DNA of 64,000 nucleotides from positions 1,364,001 through 1,428,000 of the forward strand of contig CM074146.1 of assembly GCA_037178625.1 (NCBI GenBank). The letters are read 5' to 3'. The position numbers and the translations under genes were made by a program. How positions within the stretch are numbered: the first letter of the stretch is position 1; each line of letters opens with the position of its first letter. The stretch is from Skeletonema tropicum. Its lineage: Eukaryota > Bacillariophyta > Thalassiosirophyceae > Thalassiosirales > Thalassiosiraceae. Shown here one piece after another: positions 55,953 to 64,000 of this stretch. Under the pieces are notes generated by a model. The model saw only the letters and a list, made by a program, of their open reading frames with translations, had not been told where the DNA came from and ran no database searches.

Positions 55953-56892
55953 ATGGGAAGCCGTTTCTTCTCTACCTCTCTTTTTCAATGTTTTGACAAC
56001 GCCGACGATGGTCGAATTGACCCACTGAAGTACATGCAATATGTTATGTCGCAACAACGTGAGCTTGATGAGAGAGATAACTTGGTCATCATAGCTGCCT
56101 GTGAGGCAGCAGCTGCAGCTGAGTCAACAGCAGAAAGCAAATCTGCATCCCCGCCCCCCTGTAAGCGTGCAAAACGAGATCCTCAAATGACACGCGAACG
56201 TACAACAGGAGAGATGCGGCGAATGATGTACACCGACACCTTCTGGTACAAGCACTACGTTGAGTCTCCGGACCCCACTAGCAAGAAATTTAAGAGGAAA
56301 TTTCGCCGGCTCTTCCGCTGCAGATATGATTCATTTCAAAAACATTTGAAAGAAGTGAAGGAGCATCCGCTGTTTCGCACTTGGAGTGAGCATAACCGGG
56401 ATTGTTGTGGCAATATGCCTGTTCCCGTCGAGCTACTTCTGCTGGGTGTCCTGCGTTACTTAGGGAGAGGTTGGTGCCTTCTGCGCACTCCACAACTTTC
56501 TGTTGGAAGAGGATGAGGGTGACAAAGCATGGGATGTTTCAAACTACCTCGGGGCCGATGGTTACCACGATCATGCTGATGTTATGAACTATCTCGGTGC
56601 GACATCTCAAGAAAATGTGGACCAAGGACGAAGAGATTTCGATACCTCAGGGATGGGAGCCGGTACAGATGTTGGAGGTGCACAAGGCACACCGCTGCCA
56701 GCAGTTCCAGAGCAAGAGGTAGAGAATGAGGTTCCAGGACCGATGCAAGTTTGTAAGATGGATCTACCAACATTCAAGTCGAAACTTATTAATCACTTCG
56801 ACATCATGTGGAAGCGCGGTCTTTTGGAGTGGCCTTCTAGGAATGGGACAAATCCTCCACCTCGCCAGATAATTGAGCATGAACGCAATTGA
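55953..56892 (+). pseudogene. PIF/Harbinger-like transposase with the catalytic core deleted
   Basis: ATG at 55953 in context CAACCATGG. The N-terminal part reads MGSRFFSTSLFQCFDNADD, then a basic linker and the family region FWYKHYVESPDPTSKKFKR, FRRLFRCRYDSFQKHL and LLLLGVLRYLGRG, typical of the N-terminus of plant-type Harbinger transposases. At about 56462-56470 the homology jumps, in another frame, to EVGAFCALHNFLLEEDEGD, the C-terminal end of such transposases, which goes on to WPSRNGTNPPPRQ and a stop at 56892. The middle, with the three acidic catalytic residues, is absent. It is therefore an internally deleted, non-autonomous copy. The family call is from motif recognition. Confidence 0.68.
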
Positions 56893-57552
56893 TAATTAAT
56901 AATAGTATTAAGTTGTTCATGCAGTGGATAGTATGGGCTGTTGTTGTTACTAGAAGTACTTAGGTTTGTTGATAGGAAATGCATTAATGATTGTAGAAGT
57001 ATAATAGCAGTACAGCAGTCAGAATAATTGACATGAAATGTATTTAATTCTGCATAATCTAATCACATCTAATGTATTTATCATTAAGGATTACTTAATT
57101 TGCTCTCAAACATTATAGCTGCAGCGCAGCAGCATTGGTGCCATCAGAAATCGCCGCCGTAGAAATACCAGATGATTGAAGATTATTATTGGTAACATCA
57201 CCGGTGCCCAAAGCAGTCAGGAGCAGGAGGTTACCAGCACCAGCGGCAGCTGCGGCATTACCAGCTGTGCCAGTGCCTGCGGCCTGGGTAGGTGGTGCTT
57301 CCATTTTCAAACCTTGCCAATGGCAACTGTTGGTGCATTGAACTCATGCATGGTCATGATTCATGATGATGGTGCTTTGTGCTTTTCGTTTTCGGACGGT
57401 GTGGAGCACTTTTTGTGCCTCCCCGGATCCGAATCCAGCAAGCACTAAATACTAGTTCCTACCTACGTAGGAGCGGATTCGTATTCGTATTCGGAGACGG
57501 GGGAGGCCTTGTCGACGTAGCAGCCTTATGTAGTCAGAGCCAAGCAAAGAAG
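56893..57552. other. intergenic
   Basis: Contains a weak minus-strand ORF at 57113-57304 (MEAPPTQAAGTGTAGNAAAA, 63 aa, Ala/Gly-rich, no known family). From about 57460 the sequence is the 5' flank of the zinc-knuckle gene and has GGATTCGTATTCGTATTCGG, whose complement also occurs at about 55645. Confidence 0.45.
57113..57304 (-). CDS. small Ala/Gly-rich ORF (63 aa), doubtful
   Basis: Starts MEAPPTQAAGTGTAGNAAAA and ends SDGTNAAALQL. No family or signal recognised. Low complexity, so it may be chance. Confidence 0.22.
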   Translation of the reverse strand: MEAPPTQAAGTGTAGNAAAAAGAGNLLLLTALGTGDVTNNNLQSSGISTAAISDGTNAAALQL

Positions 57553-58908
57553 ATGGCACCTCCAAATAAAAGCGGTGAAAGCGAAGGCGGCGATGATGAT
57601 ATATGTGTCTTGATCTACAGAGAGAGTCAGCTGAGAAAGGCTGAGGCGGCGGCGGCCGCTGCTGTTGAGAGAAAGAAGGCATCAACTGCTTCAACCCATC
57701 AGCGAAGGTCAACTCGAGAGGAGATACAAGTTCCTATTGAAGATAATACATCAGCGGGGAGCCAAAGATCGTCTAAAAGAAAGATTCCGTCTCCGATAGA
57801 CGAGGAAGATCAAATCCGAAAGAAAATTCGAAGAGACAGAAGGCGTAGAAACATTTGCAGCCGTGAAGGATGTACAAATCAAGTTGTCAAAGGAGGAGTT
57901 TGTAGAAGGCATGGGGCAAATAAGAAACTATGCAGTAGTGAAGGATGCACAAATATGGTCGTCAAAGGAGGAGTATGCATTAAACATGGAGCCAAGGTCA
58001 AACTATGTAGCTATGAAAGATGTACAAACCGATCCTTGAGAGGAGGAGTGTGCATTCGGCACGGGGCTAAGCACAAACGATGTAATGTCAAAGGATGCAC
58101 AAGTCAAGTTATCAATGGAGGAGTGTGCATGAGGCACGGAGCAAAGGTCAAACGATGCAGCTTCGAAGGATGTACAAAACAAGTCCAGAAAAGAGGAGTG
58201 TGCATGAGGCATGGAGCAAAGAGCAAACGATGCAGCGAAGAAGGATGCACAAATGTAGTCGTCAAAGGAGGAGTGTGCTGGCGACACGGAGCAAAGAAAC
58301 CATGCAGCATCAACGGATGTACAAATCATGCTCTCAAAGGAGGTGTGTGCTTTAGGCATGGGGCAAAGCACAAAGTCTGCAGCAAAGAAGGGTGCACAAA
58401 TTATGCTACGAAAGGAGGAGTATGCAGGAGGCATGGGGCAAAACGATGTAAATACGAAAGATGTACAAACCAATCCTTGAGAGGAGGAGTGTGCATTCGG
58501 CACGGGGCTAAGCACAAACGATGTAATGTCAAAGGATGCACAAGCCAAGTTATCAATGGAGGAGTGTGCATGAGGCACGGAGCAAAGCGCAAGAGGAAAC
58601 TCTGCAGCTTCGAAGGATGTACAAATCAAGTTCAGACAAAAGGAGTATGCAAGAGGCATGGGGCAAAGAGCAAACGATGCAGTAGAGAAGGATGTACAAG
58701 TGGTGCAAAGAAAAGAGGATTGTGCAGGAGGCATGGGGCATATTTCAATGCAAATGATGAATCTACTGCATTTGGATCAGAATTTGAACAGACTACTGCA
58801 ACTCAATCCATGCCCAAGCAGTACGCTTCTAGACCTCCAATCATACCTCAAGGAAGAACCGTTCCTGGAGAGGTGACTATCGTTTGTCAAGAAATCTTGG
58901 AGGTTTGA
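57553..58908 (+). CDS. zinc-knuckle repeat protein, best-preserved family member (451 aa, 12 repeats)
   Basis: Starts MAPPNKSGESEGGDDDICV at 57553 in the family context CAAAGAAGATGG; the frame is open upstream but the family alignment fixes this ATG. It has the signature ICVLIYRESQLRKAEAAAA, a basic linker (KRKIPSPIDEEDQIRKK, RRDRRRRN), then twelve tandem units of about 24 residues of the form C-X4-C-X9-C-X2-H-G-A-K, such as CSSEGCTNMVVKGGVCIKH. The C-terminus (STAFGSEFEQTTATQSMPK to VTIVCQEILEV) is unique and intact. Three Cys and one His per unit suggest one zinc each. The motif recalls the plant WRKY19-like zinc unit. Nucleic-acid binding and nuclear location are inference. Units 3-4 and 9-10 are a recent duplication. 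Confidence 0.85.
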   Translation: MAPPNKSGESEGGDDDICVLIYRESQLRKAEAAAAAAVERKKASTASTHQRRSTREEIQVPIEDNTSAGSQRSSKRKIPSPIDEEDQIRKKIRRDRRRRNICSREGCTNQVVKGGVCRRHGANKKLCSSEGCTNMVVKGGVCIKHGAKVKLCSYERCTNRSLRGGVCIRHGAKHKRCNVKGCTSQVINGGVCMRHGAKVKRCSFEGCTKQVQKRGVCMRHGAKSKRCSEEGCTNVVVKGGVCWRHGAKKPCSINGCTNHALKGGVCFRHGAKHKVCSKEGCTNYATKGGVCRRHGAKRCKYERCTNQSLRGGVCIRHGAKHKRCNVKGCTSQVINGGVCMRHGAKRKRKLCSFEGCTNQVQTKGVCKRHGAKSKRCSREGCTSGAKKRGLCRRHGAYFNANDESTAFGSEFEQTTATQSMPKQYASRPPIIPQGRTVPGEVTIVCQEILEV

Positions 58909-59122
58909 ATAAGTAGAACTCATATTTATTAAAAATTTTCGGGCCAACCATGACGTACTTTAAGATTTCCGTTAATTTTTTTTAATATTTAACGAAAATT
59001 TGAGTGTAAAATACGTCGGAATTCCGTAATTTACGTCCTTTTCCAGTGTAAAATCTACACATTTTCTTGAAATACAAATTTGTAATATCTGTGGCTGTGT
59101 TCGCTGTGTTGCGCGGCAAAAT
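58909..59122. other. intergenic
   Basis: A/T-rich, with GACGTACTTTAA.ATTTC, a motif that also occurs at about 36888. Nothing else seen. Confidence 0.5.
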
Positions 59123-59227
59123 AGAGTGGTTTTATTTGGTTCGGAACGCTGTTTTTGTGCGCATTGCGCGCGAGTGGTGACGTCAGGTGTGACAAATTAG
59201 CGTGCGACCCGTTTGCGTTCCGAACGA

Positions 59228-59285
59228 GTTGGGCACGCAAACGGGCCGCAAACGACCTCGTTTGCGGCCCGTTTGCGTGCCCAAC
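59228..59285. repeat. perfect palindrome, 28-bp arms with a 2-base centre
   Basis: Arms 59228-59255 and 59258-59285 are exact reverse complements around CC. The arm starts GTTGGGCACGCAAACGGGCC. It is G/C-rich and would extrude as a cruciform or fold as a hairpin in RNA. It lies about 100 bases inside the left end of the element. Confidence 0.95.
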
Positions 59286-59419
59286 ATTTCACGTAGGAAT
59301 TGGTACAGATTAGATTTTCGATCGAAAGCTATGGAAAGATGAGCATGGAGGATCTTTTGTAGGAGTAATCAACTAGAGGCAAACTTGTAAACTATTGTAA
59401 TAACAATATCATCATGTCT

Positions 59420-60133
59420 TCAGATCCCTCTATGGACGGCAACAGTGGCCGCCTTGCTGTAGGCAACGGTGGCGGCAGTGGCGGCAGCGGTAGTCATGGT
59501 GAAGAGAAACAGCTCCTCCGGGTGAAATACATAGCAGTTCTCATTGTTGGTGCGGAGATTGATGTGTCCTGTACCTACTCGGATTTCACCATTGAACTGG
59601 CTGAGGCGGAACCCTTGAAACAAATCATGAAGTTGCCCTTTGTCGAAGTGGGTCATCTTCAATGCCTCACGATCATTTTCTATTGTGGCAATTCGCAAAT
59701 GTGTTCGCGGTCGATGTTGACGTGGTACGTCCAATTCATGTTGAGGAATATCAAATAAATGGTGATCCATCCAAAAGATACGACGTATCTGTCCGGCATA
59801 AACCTGCATAGCACGTACAATAGCATTCAGATAATGCCCTATAGCCCGCCTTAGTTGCGGTTGATTGCCTACTGCATATTGAAGTGTTTGGCCCAGAATC
59901 TGAACCCGCAGCAATGTCATTGAAAACACCTGCAGACGATTCCACACCAAATGAAGTGTCCGTCGAAAGGAGACCATCCCAGAGTGTAGATGCATCCATC
60001 TGTCATTTTTATCAGCTTCCCGAAGTGGTCTGCGCCTTGCTGCACCTGTGGAACGACGAACAAAACGTTGTCGGGCCATGGTACCTCTTGTGTCATGTGA
60101 TGTGAAAATGTTGTGAGATGTGAGTGATGACAA
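59420..60133 (-). pseudogene. N-terminal part of a Harbinger-like transposase (up to 237 aa)
   Basis: The part that resembles diatom DDE (Harbinger-type) transposases is DREALKMTHFDKGQLHDLF, followed by FNGEIRVGTGHINL and YVFHPEELFLFTMTTAA. The expected continuation into the helix-turn-helix and DDE domain is missing; the frame instead runs into a low-complexity ATAATVAYSKA and stops. The likely start is the ATG of MARQRFVRRSTGAARRRPLR rather than the first ATG of the frame at 60133. The opposite-strand ORF at 59414-59758 is a shadow. No activity is expected. Confidence 0.55.
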
Positions 60134-60496
60134 ACACCACAGCTTTCATCGCCTTTTTGTCGCCTTTCCATCGCCTCCTCATCGCCCCAGCGACCGGCCC
60201 GGATAAAACCACCAGAACGCAAAAAAGCAGAACCAATGATCCGGCACCCATGACGTCACCAAACGACAGATCAGCGTGCAGCGTTCCGAACCAAATAAAA
60301 CCACTCTAATGCGGCAAGGGAAATTATATACATGATTTCTATCTACCTCACTTTTCAGTGTAACCTCCGGACGGCCACTGGACTGCCCATGAGAAGCCAC
60401 GAGAGCAGCAGGCCCGCCGCTTCGCAAAAAAGATCCTAAAATCCATGACACCACCCGCCCCTTCCCACTAACTCATATATCATCACACTGATAACA

Positions 60497-62048
60497 ATGG
60501 CGAAACAGAAGTCGTCCGAGGGCAGCCGCCCTAGAAAGAAGAGAGCGTCGGCAAAAACATCGCGTCCGAAAGCCTCCCGTAGCGCTCCTGCAGCCGATGC
60601 AAGGGCATCCAAAAATCTTGTCGAAAAGAGTTTTGTTGCTGTCGGTAGCATGGAAGTTTACCTCGGCCATCTCATTCGGTTTGGTGTTGATCTCTTCGAT
60701 AACCACAAAGAAAAATTGACCGATCAGCACCTGAAAAATATGACCGATGCCGATAGCAAAGATAAGGCAGAGAAGAATAAGAAGAGGACGGCGCTGAGAA
60801 ATTATATCGTTCATGCTGCCAACGCTATCGTACCATTGCGTGATGGGCAGCACCACAACAGTTTCATCAAGATAGATGGAGACAACTCTCTTGATTATGA
60901 TACAGTTGTGGAGTACATGGCCTCCAAGTATAATATTGTTGAGGTTGAACGTTCATGTGCTGAAAAATACATGACAGAAATGAAAATCACAGATGAAATC
61001 ACCTCTGACATGGTAGTTGAAAATGGTAGAGTTCGACTTAAAGTCTTCCAATCGATTGACCAATATAATGGCATACGCAGTGCCGTTGCCTGGGTCTACA
61101 AAGTAGCGAGAGTGGAGTGCCTTTTGCGCAAGAGCTTGGGACTTACATCAAAGGAATTACTCGCCACGTCGCCGCCGCCAAGCAACACCTTGGTCTCAAG
61201 CTTACGAAGGGCAAAGCTGTGTTGAAGCCTGAAGCATTCGAGCTGATTGCGGAGCATTTATTTCGAAGTGGACAAAAACGTGATATTTTTACTCACCTTG
61301 TGTTTCTTTTAGACTGGAATCTGATGAAGAGGAGTGAAAACTGCATGAATGCGCAAATGATACACATCGAATTTGAGAACGATTACTTGAAGTTTACATT
61401 CGAGAAGGAGAAGGGCAAGCAGCATGGTGACATGCACGGTCCATGGCATTGCTTTGCCAATCCAGAAAAGCCTCATCTCTGTCTTAAGCTGGCGTTTGCA
61501 CGGTACATCTTTACGTTCCCGGAGGTTCTTCAACCGGGGAAGCCATTGTTTCCCGGCATGAAGCAGTACAAGCGGTACAGTAGTCGCATGCTTGATCTCT
61601 TTAGTGATCTCAAGGAAGATTTGTTTGCCATGGGGATTGACTGGCAAGAACTTGGAACTCATTCTGCCCGAAAAGGCGTCGGAAGCATGGTAGCCAATGC
61701 AAGTACTATTGGCCCACCGATTGTCGCCTTGTGCCTACGAGCAGGTTGGAAGTTTGAGGTGTTAAGGTGAAGGAGACATATCTCTTTCGTCAGGATGCAG
61801 GTGATTTGAATGTGGGGAGGAGAGCTGCGTGCCTCGACGTTGAGACGAAAGAGTTTGCAATTTCGCCCCCCTATTTTGACTGTTCTGACTTGGACGAAGA
61901 CGGCAAGCTTGCATTTATGAACGAAGTTGACCACTGGCTGAAACAACGCATTCCAAAGGCGGACGAAAAGAAGAGCAGGCAGAGGAGAATAATCTTGTGT
62001 AGGTCTGCATTAAATGTATACATTATTACTTTCAACCTCTTCGTTTAG
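60497..62048 (+). pseudogene. Crypton-type tyrosine recombinase with two single-base frameshifts
   Basis: Starts MAKQKSSEGSRPRKKRASAK with a basic N-terminus. The recombinase region has LLDWNLMKRSENC (first catalytic Arg), ELGTHSARKGVGSM (HxxR) and, after the second break, KETYLFRQDAGDLNVGRRA (nucleophile Tyr), so the R-HxxR-Y set of Cryptons is present. The frame breaks at about 61110, where VARVE should run on into PFAQELGTYIKGI, and at about 61766, where EVLR should run on into VKETYLF; each needs one base. The second break is in TTAAGG and fits loss of one A. The three frames are otherwise open to 62048 (FNLFV). As given it cannot make a full enzyme; assembly error is possible. It is not a close relative of the recombinase at 2252, which carries a Gcr1-like domain. 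Confidence 0.75.
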
Positions 62049-62371
62049 TTGCATTGCAATAAGTACTTCTATGCATAAATAATGTAGTGCGGTATTAAGG
62101 TGCGCTGTCACTGGGGCACCAGACGGGCACAGGGAGGCAGCTTGTAACAGGCTTGTACCCCGTAAGTAGACAGGGCCTTTTGTGCCCAGTGTAAAAATTA
62201 CACTGAAATTTGATCCACTTGTACTTTTTTTCTTTCACAGCAAAATCCTACCGCCGTATCCTTGCCCGCCAAAACTAAGACAGGTGTCCTTCACCATCTT
62301 CATCTTCAAATAAACACCTGAAACAACATCATGTCGACATATCAGCAGCCAAAGTCCTGCTAAGAATAAGA
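62049..62371. other. intergenic, with dispersed repeat copy at 62225-62340
   Basis: 62225-62340 repeats 55480-55620 and forms the 5' flank of the truncated zinc-knuckle gene. Nothing else is recognised. Confidence 0.6.
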
Positions 62372-62674
62372 ATGGCATCACCAAATAAAAGAAGTGATAG
62401 CGATGCCGATGATGATGATATATGCGTCTTGATCTACAGAGAGAGTCAGCGAAGAAAGGCGGAGGCGGCGGCTGCAGTTGAGAGGAAGAAGACATCAACT
62501 GCTTCAAACCATCAGCGAAGGTCAACTCGAGGGAAGATACAGGGTCGAAATCAAGATAACGCATCAGCGGTAAGTCAAAGGTCATTGAAGAGGAAGAGGC
62601 AGTCTTCGTCAGGAGAGGAAGATCGAATCCGAACTAAGGTGGCCATCGTAGGTCAAAAAATTGTCGACGTGTAA
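62372..62674 (+). pseudogene. zinc-knuckle repeat protein, N-terminal part only (100 aa)
   Basis: Starts MASPNKRSDSDADDDDICV and has the signature ICVLIYRESQRRKAEAAAA and the linker KRKRQSSSGEEDRIRTKVA. Where the family has GRDGRRRKICSSEGC, this copy reads IVGQKIVDV and stops. No zinc unit is left in frame; one decayed unit (CSKEGFSNQVQTK) lies at about 62890. It is probably a dead copy, though a short acidic/basic protein could still be made. Confidence 0.7.
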
Positions 62675-63132
62675 TGCTTGTGCTGCTTTTCTGCATCATG
62701 CAGTCATCTTGTGCACAAACATTGATTTTAGTCCAAACATGTACCTCATATCCTCTTTAAAATGTTAAGCGCAACGGAGAAGCGGCTAATTATCCTGTCC
62801 AAAATGCGTCTCTTCTTTCACTTTCGTCCTCATCTCTAGAGAGCCAGACCTTACAAATGCCAACCCAGCTGCTGAGACGTTCAAACAATGTAGCAAAGAA
62901 GGATTCTCAAATCAGGTTCAGACTAAGGTATATATGGGGTTTTCGCAGCAAAAGGGCTGAGGCTTGGGAGGCGTACCTAAAAACGTGATGCTACGTAGGA
63001 ATTGGTAAATGAAAGGGCGGGTTTAGACATAACAGTAGGTTTAATCGTGTAGCGCATAGCAGTTGAACTACGAGAAAGATGAGTGGCGCTCTCTTGCCCC
63101 AAAAAAGTCATTCTGCCTGGGTAATCCTTTTC
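62675..63132. other. intergenic, decayed zinc-knuckle unit
   Basis: One unit at about 62884-62928 (QCSKEGFSNQVQTK). The motif TACGTAGGAATTGGTA at about 62992 also occurs, with small changes, near 6388, 55677 and 59291. Confidence 0.5.
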
Positions 63133-63493
63133 TAAGGTTTTGGGTATTCGGCACTGCCGGATTTGCCGTTTTTCGGTGGCCATATTCGGCACTCCGGGCA
63201 CTCGTCGGCACTCAGCTGTTTTCCTTATATCTTGGTCAATATTGGGTGTTTTTTCATAATTAAAAATTTTTACATACTCTACTCTACGAGATCTATCCAA
63301 AACTGCAATAAAAAGGATGATTTTGTGATTATCTCTAGAAGAAAATATTTTTCGGCTCACCACTTCCAACTGGGAATGGCTATCAAATGGGACCGTCTCC
63401 AACTGGGAATGACTATCAAATGGGACTTTTTACACCCCACTGCCGAATGACTGCCGAATCTCGGATTTTGACTGCCGAATACCCAAAACCTTA
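63133..63493. mobile_element. 361-bp hAT-like MITE with 8-bp target duplication
   Basis: Terminal inverted repeats of 21 bp, starting TAAGGTTTTGGGTATTCGGC, at 63133-63153 and 63473-63493. Exact 8-bp duplications TCCTTTTC lie at 63125-63132 and 63494-63501. An 8-bp duplication is the hallmark of hAT elements. The inside repeats CTGCCGAAT and CAACTGGGAATG and codes for nothing. It inserted just upstream of the zinc-knuckle gene at 63565. Confidence 0.88.
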
Positions 63494-63564
63494 TCCTTTT
63501 CCGCGATCCAAATCTGAAACATCATCATGCCAATGTATGTCATCGAAGCAGCCGAGCAAAGAAG

Positions 63565-64000
63565 ATGGCACCACCTCCCAATAAAAGCAGTGAAAGCGAC
63601 GATGATGATGATGATGATATATGCGTCTTGATTTACAGAGAAAGTCAGCTGAGAAAAGCTGAAGCGGCGGCCGCAGCTGTCAAGAGAACGAAGACATCAT
63701 CTGCTTCAACCCATCATAAAGCTTCCAGTCAAACCTCTACTCGTAAACGATCACCGGTTAATAGCCGGAGCGAAGTACCGTTGCATCGTTCACAACACAG
63801 AGGTGCTTCGGGAGGAATAGAAGGAGAATCTTGTTCAGTTGGCGATCGGCCACTGAAGAAGAAGCGCTTCTGCTCTGTTGATGGGTGCACAAAACAAGCC
63901 AGGAAAGGAGGAGTGTGCTGTAGGCATGGGGCAAAGGTAAAGATCAAACGATGCAGCAATGAAGGATGCGCAAATAAGGTTGTCCAAGGAGGCGTGTGTA
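63565..64000 (+). CDS. zinc-knuckle repeat protein, runs off the window
   Basis: Starts MAPPPNKSSESDDDDDDDIC at 63565 in the family context GAGCAAAGAAGATGG. The signature ICVLIYRESQLRKAEAAAAA is followed by a linker that differs from the other members (HKASSQTSTRKRSPVNSRSE, RSQHRGASGG) and by KKKRFCSVDGCTKQARKGGVCC, the first C-X4-C-X9-C-X2-H unit. A second unit (CSNEGCANKVVQGGVC) is cut by the window edge. The frame is open to the end. The hAT-like MITE ends 70 bases upstream, close to any promoter. Confidence 0.8.
   Translation, partial: MAPPPNKSSESDDDDDDDICVLIYRESQLRKAEAAAAAVKRTKTSSASTHHKASSQTSTRKRSPVNSRSEVPLHRSQHRGASGGIEGESCSVGDRPLKKKRFCSVDGCTKQARKGGVCCRHGAKVKIKRCSNEGCANKVVQGGVC

Larger units (their letters stand above)
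59123..60307. mobile_element. 1.2-kb Harbinger-like deletion derivative
   Basis: Terminal inverted repeats of 29 bp: 59123-59151 and 60279-60307, starting AGAGTGGTTTTATTTGGTTC inward. A further shared motif GGTGACGTCA lies inside each end. AAT borders both ends and could be a 3-bp target duplication; TA is an alternative. Inside are a perfect 28-bp-arm palindrome (59228-59285) and a transposase N-terminus on the minus strand. Confidence 0.72.

Noticed and set aside
58003..58734. 243-aa minus-strand ORF with regular Cys/Ser repeats
   Set aside because: Antisense shadow of the zinc-knuckle repeats; its regularity only mirrors the tandem coding units.
59414..59758. 114-aa + strand ORF starting MSSDPSMDGNSGRLAVG
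   Set aside because: It is antisense to the transposase N-terminus, whose motifs are on the minus strand.
1..64000. CRISPR arrays, tRNA and rRNA genes
   Set aside because: Direct-repeat arrays here lack regular unique spacers, and no tRNA cloverleaf or rRNA core was recognised; the intron-bearing genes are eukaryotic.

Overview
The window reads as nuclear DNA of a diatom, most likely a centric (Thalassiosirales-like) species. Genes are split by short GT-AG introns and intergenic space is rich in small transposon relics. Two types of protein point to diatoms: membrane proteins with silaffin-like Ser/Lys-Pro repeats and RXL motifs, and a multigene family of C-X4-C-X9-C-X2-H zinc-knuckle repeat proteins. 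No species can be fixed from sequence alone. No tRNA, rRNA or CRISPR array was recognised.

Layout. 0-2.2 kb: almost empty. 2.2-8.0 kb: transposon nest, with a frameshifted Crypton-like tyrosine recombinase carrying a Gcr1-like domain, a TTGCAA-type repeat, and a 3.1-kb inverted-repeat element that holds an IS630/Tc1-like transposase N-terminus, a coiled-coil ORF and a second nested element. 8.0-15.2 kb: gene-poor, with one broken zinc-knuckle gene and a pair of 130-nt repeats that share a long hairpin. 15.2-26.6 kb: a tail-to-tail pair of silaffin-like/ShKT-like membrane protein genes, a truncated third copy, and duplicated 5' and 3' flanks. 27.2-31.3 kb: a secreted trypsin-like protease with two tandem adhesion-like domains. 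31.3-38.6 kb: repeats, a nested MITE with a clean target duplication, and coding relics. 38.7-41.8 kb: a short relative of the silaffin-like family and an orphan multipass membrane protein. 42-44 kb: zinc-knuckle genes and relics. 45.2-45.6 kb: a repeat array and a Tc1-type MITE. 45.8-49.7 kb: a Zn2Cys6-type regulator. 50-51 kb: another zinc-knuckle gene. 51.7-55.4 kb: a probably plastid-targeted double SnoaL/NTF2-like protein fused to a Lys/Ser-rich coiled-coil tail. 55.9-64 kb: deleted Harbinger-like elements, the best-preserved zinc-knuckle gene (12 repeats), a frameshifted Crypton, a hAT-like MITE and a zinc-knuckle gene running off the end.

How it fits together. Two gene families are being amplified here. 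The zinc-knuckle family (nine loci) shows birth by tandem and segmental duplication and death by stop codons, frameshifts and truncation. The silaffin-like family shares flanking blocks: one ~400-bp block lies upstream of the silaffin-like genes on one side and of the protease gene on the other, suggesting a shared, possibly bidirectional, promoter. Several otherwise well-kept genes (both Cryptons, the protease, a coding relic at 36 kb) are broken only by single-base indels, some of them in homopolymers. This could be real decay or uncorrected assembly error and should be settled before calling them dead.
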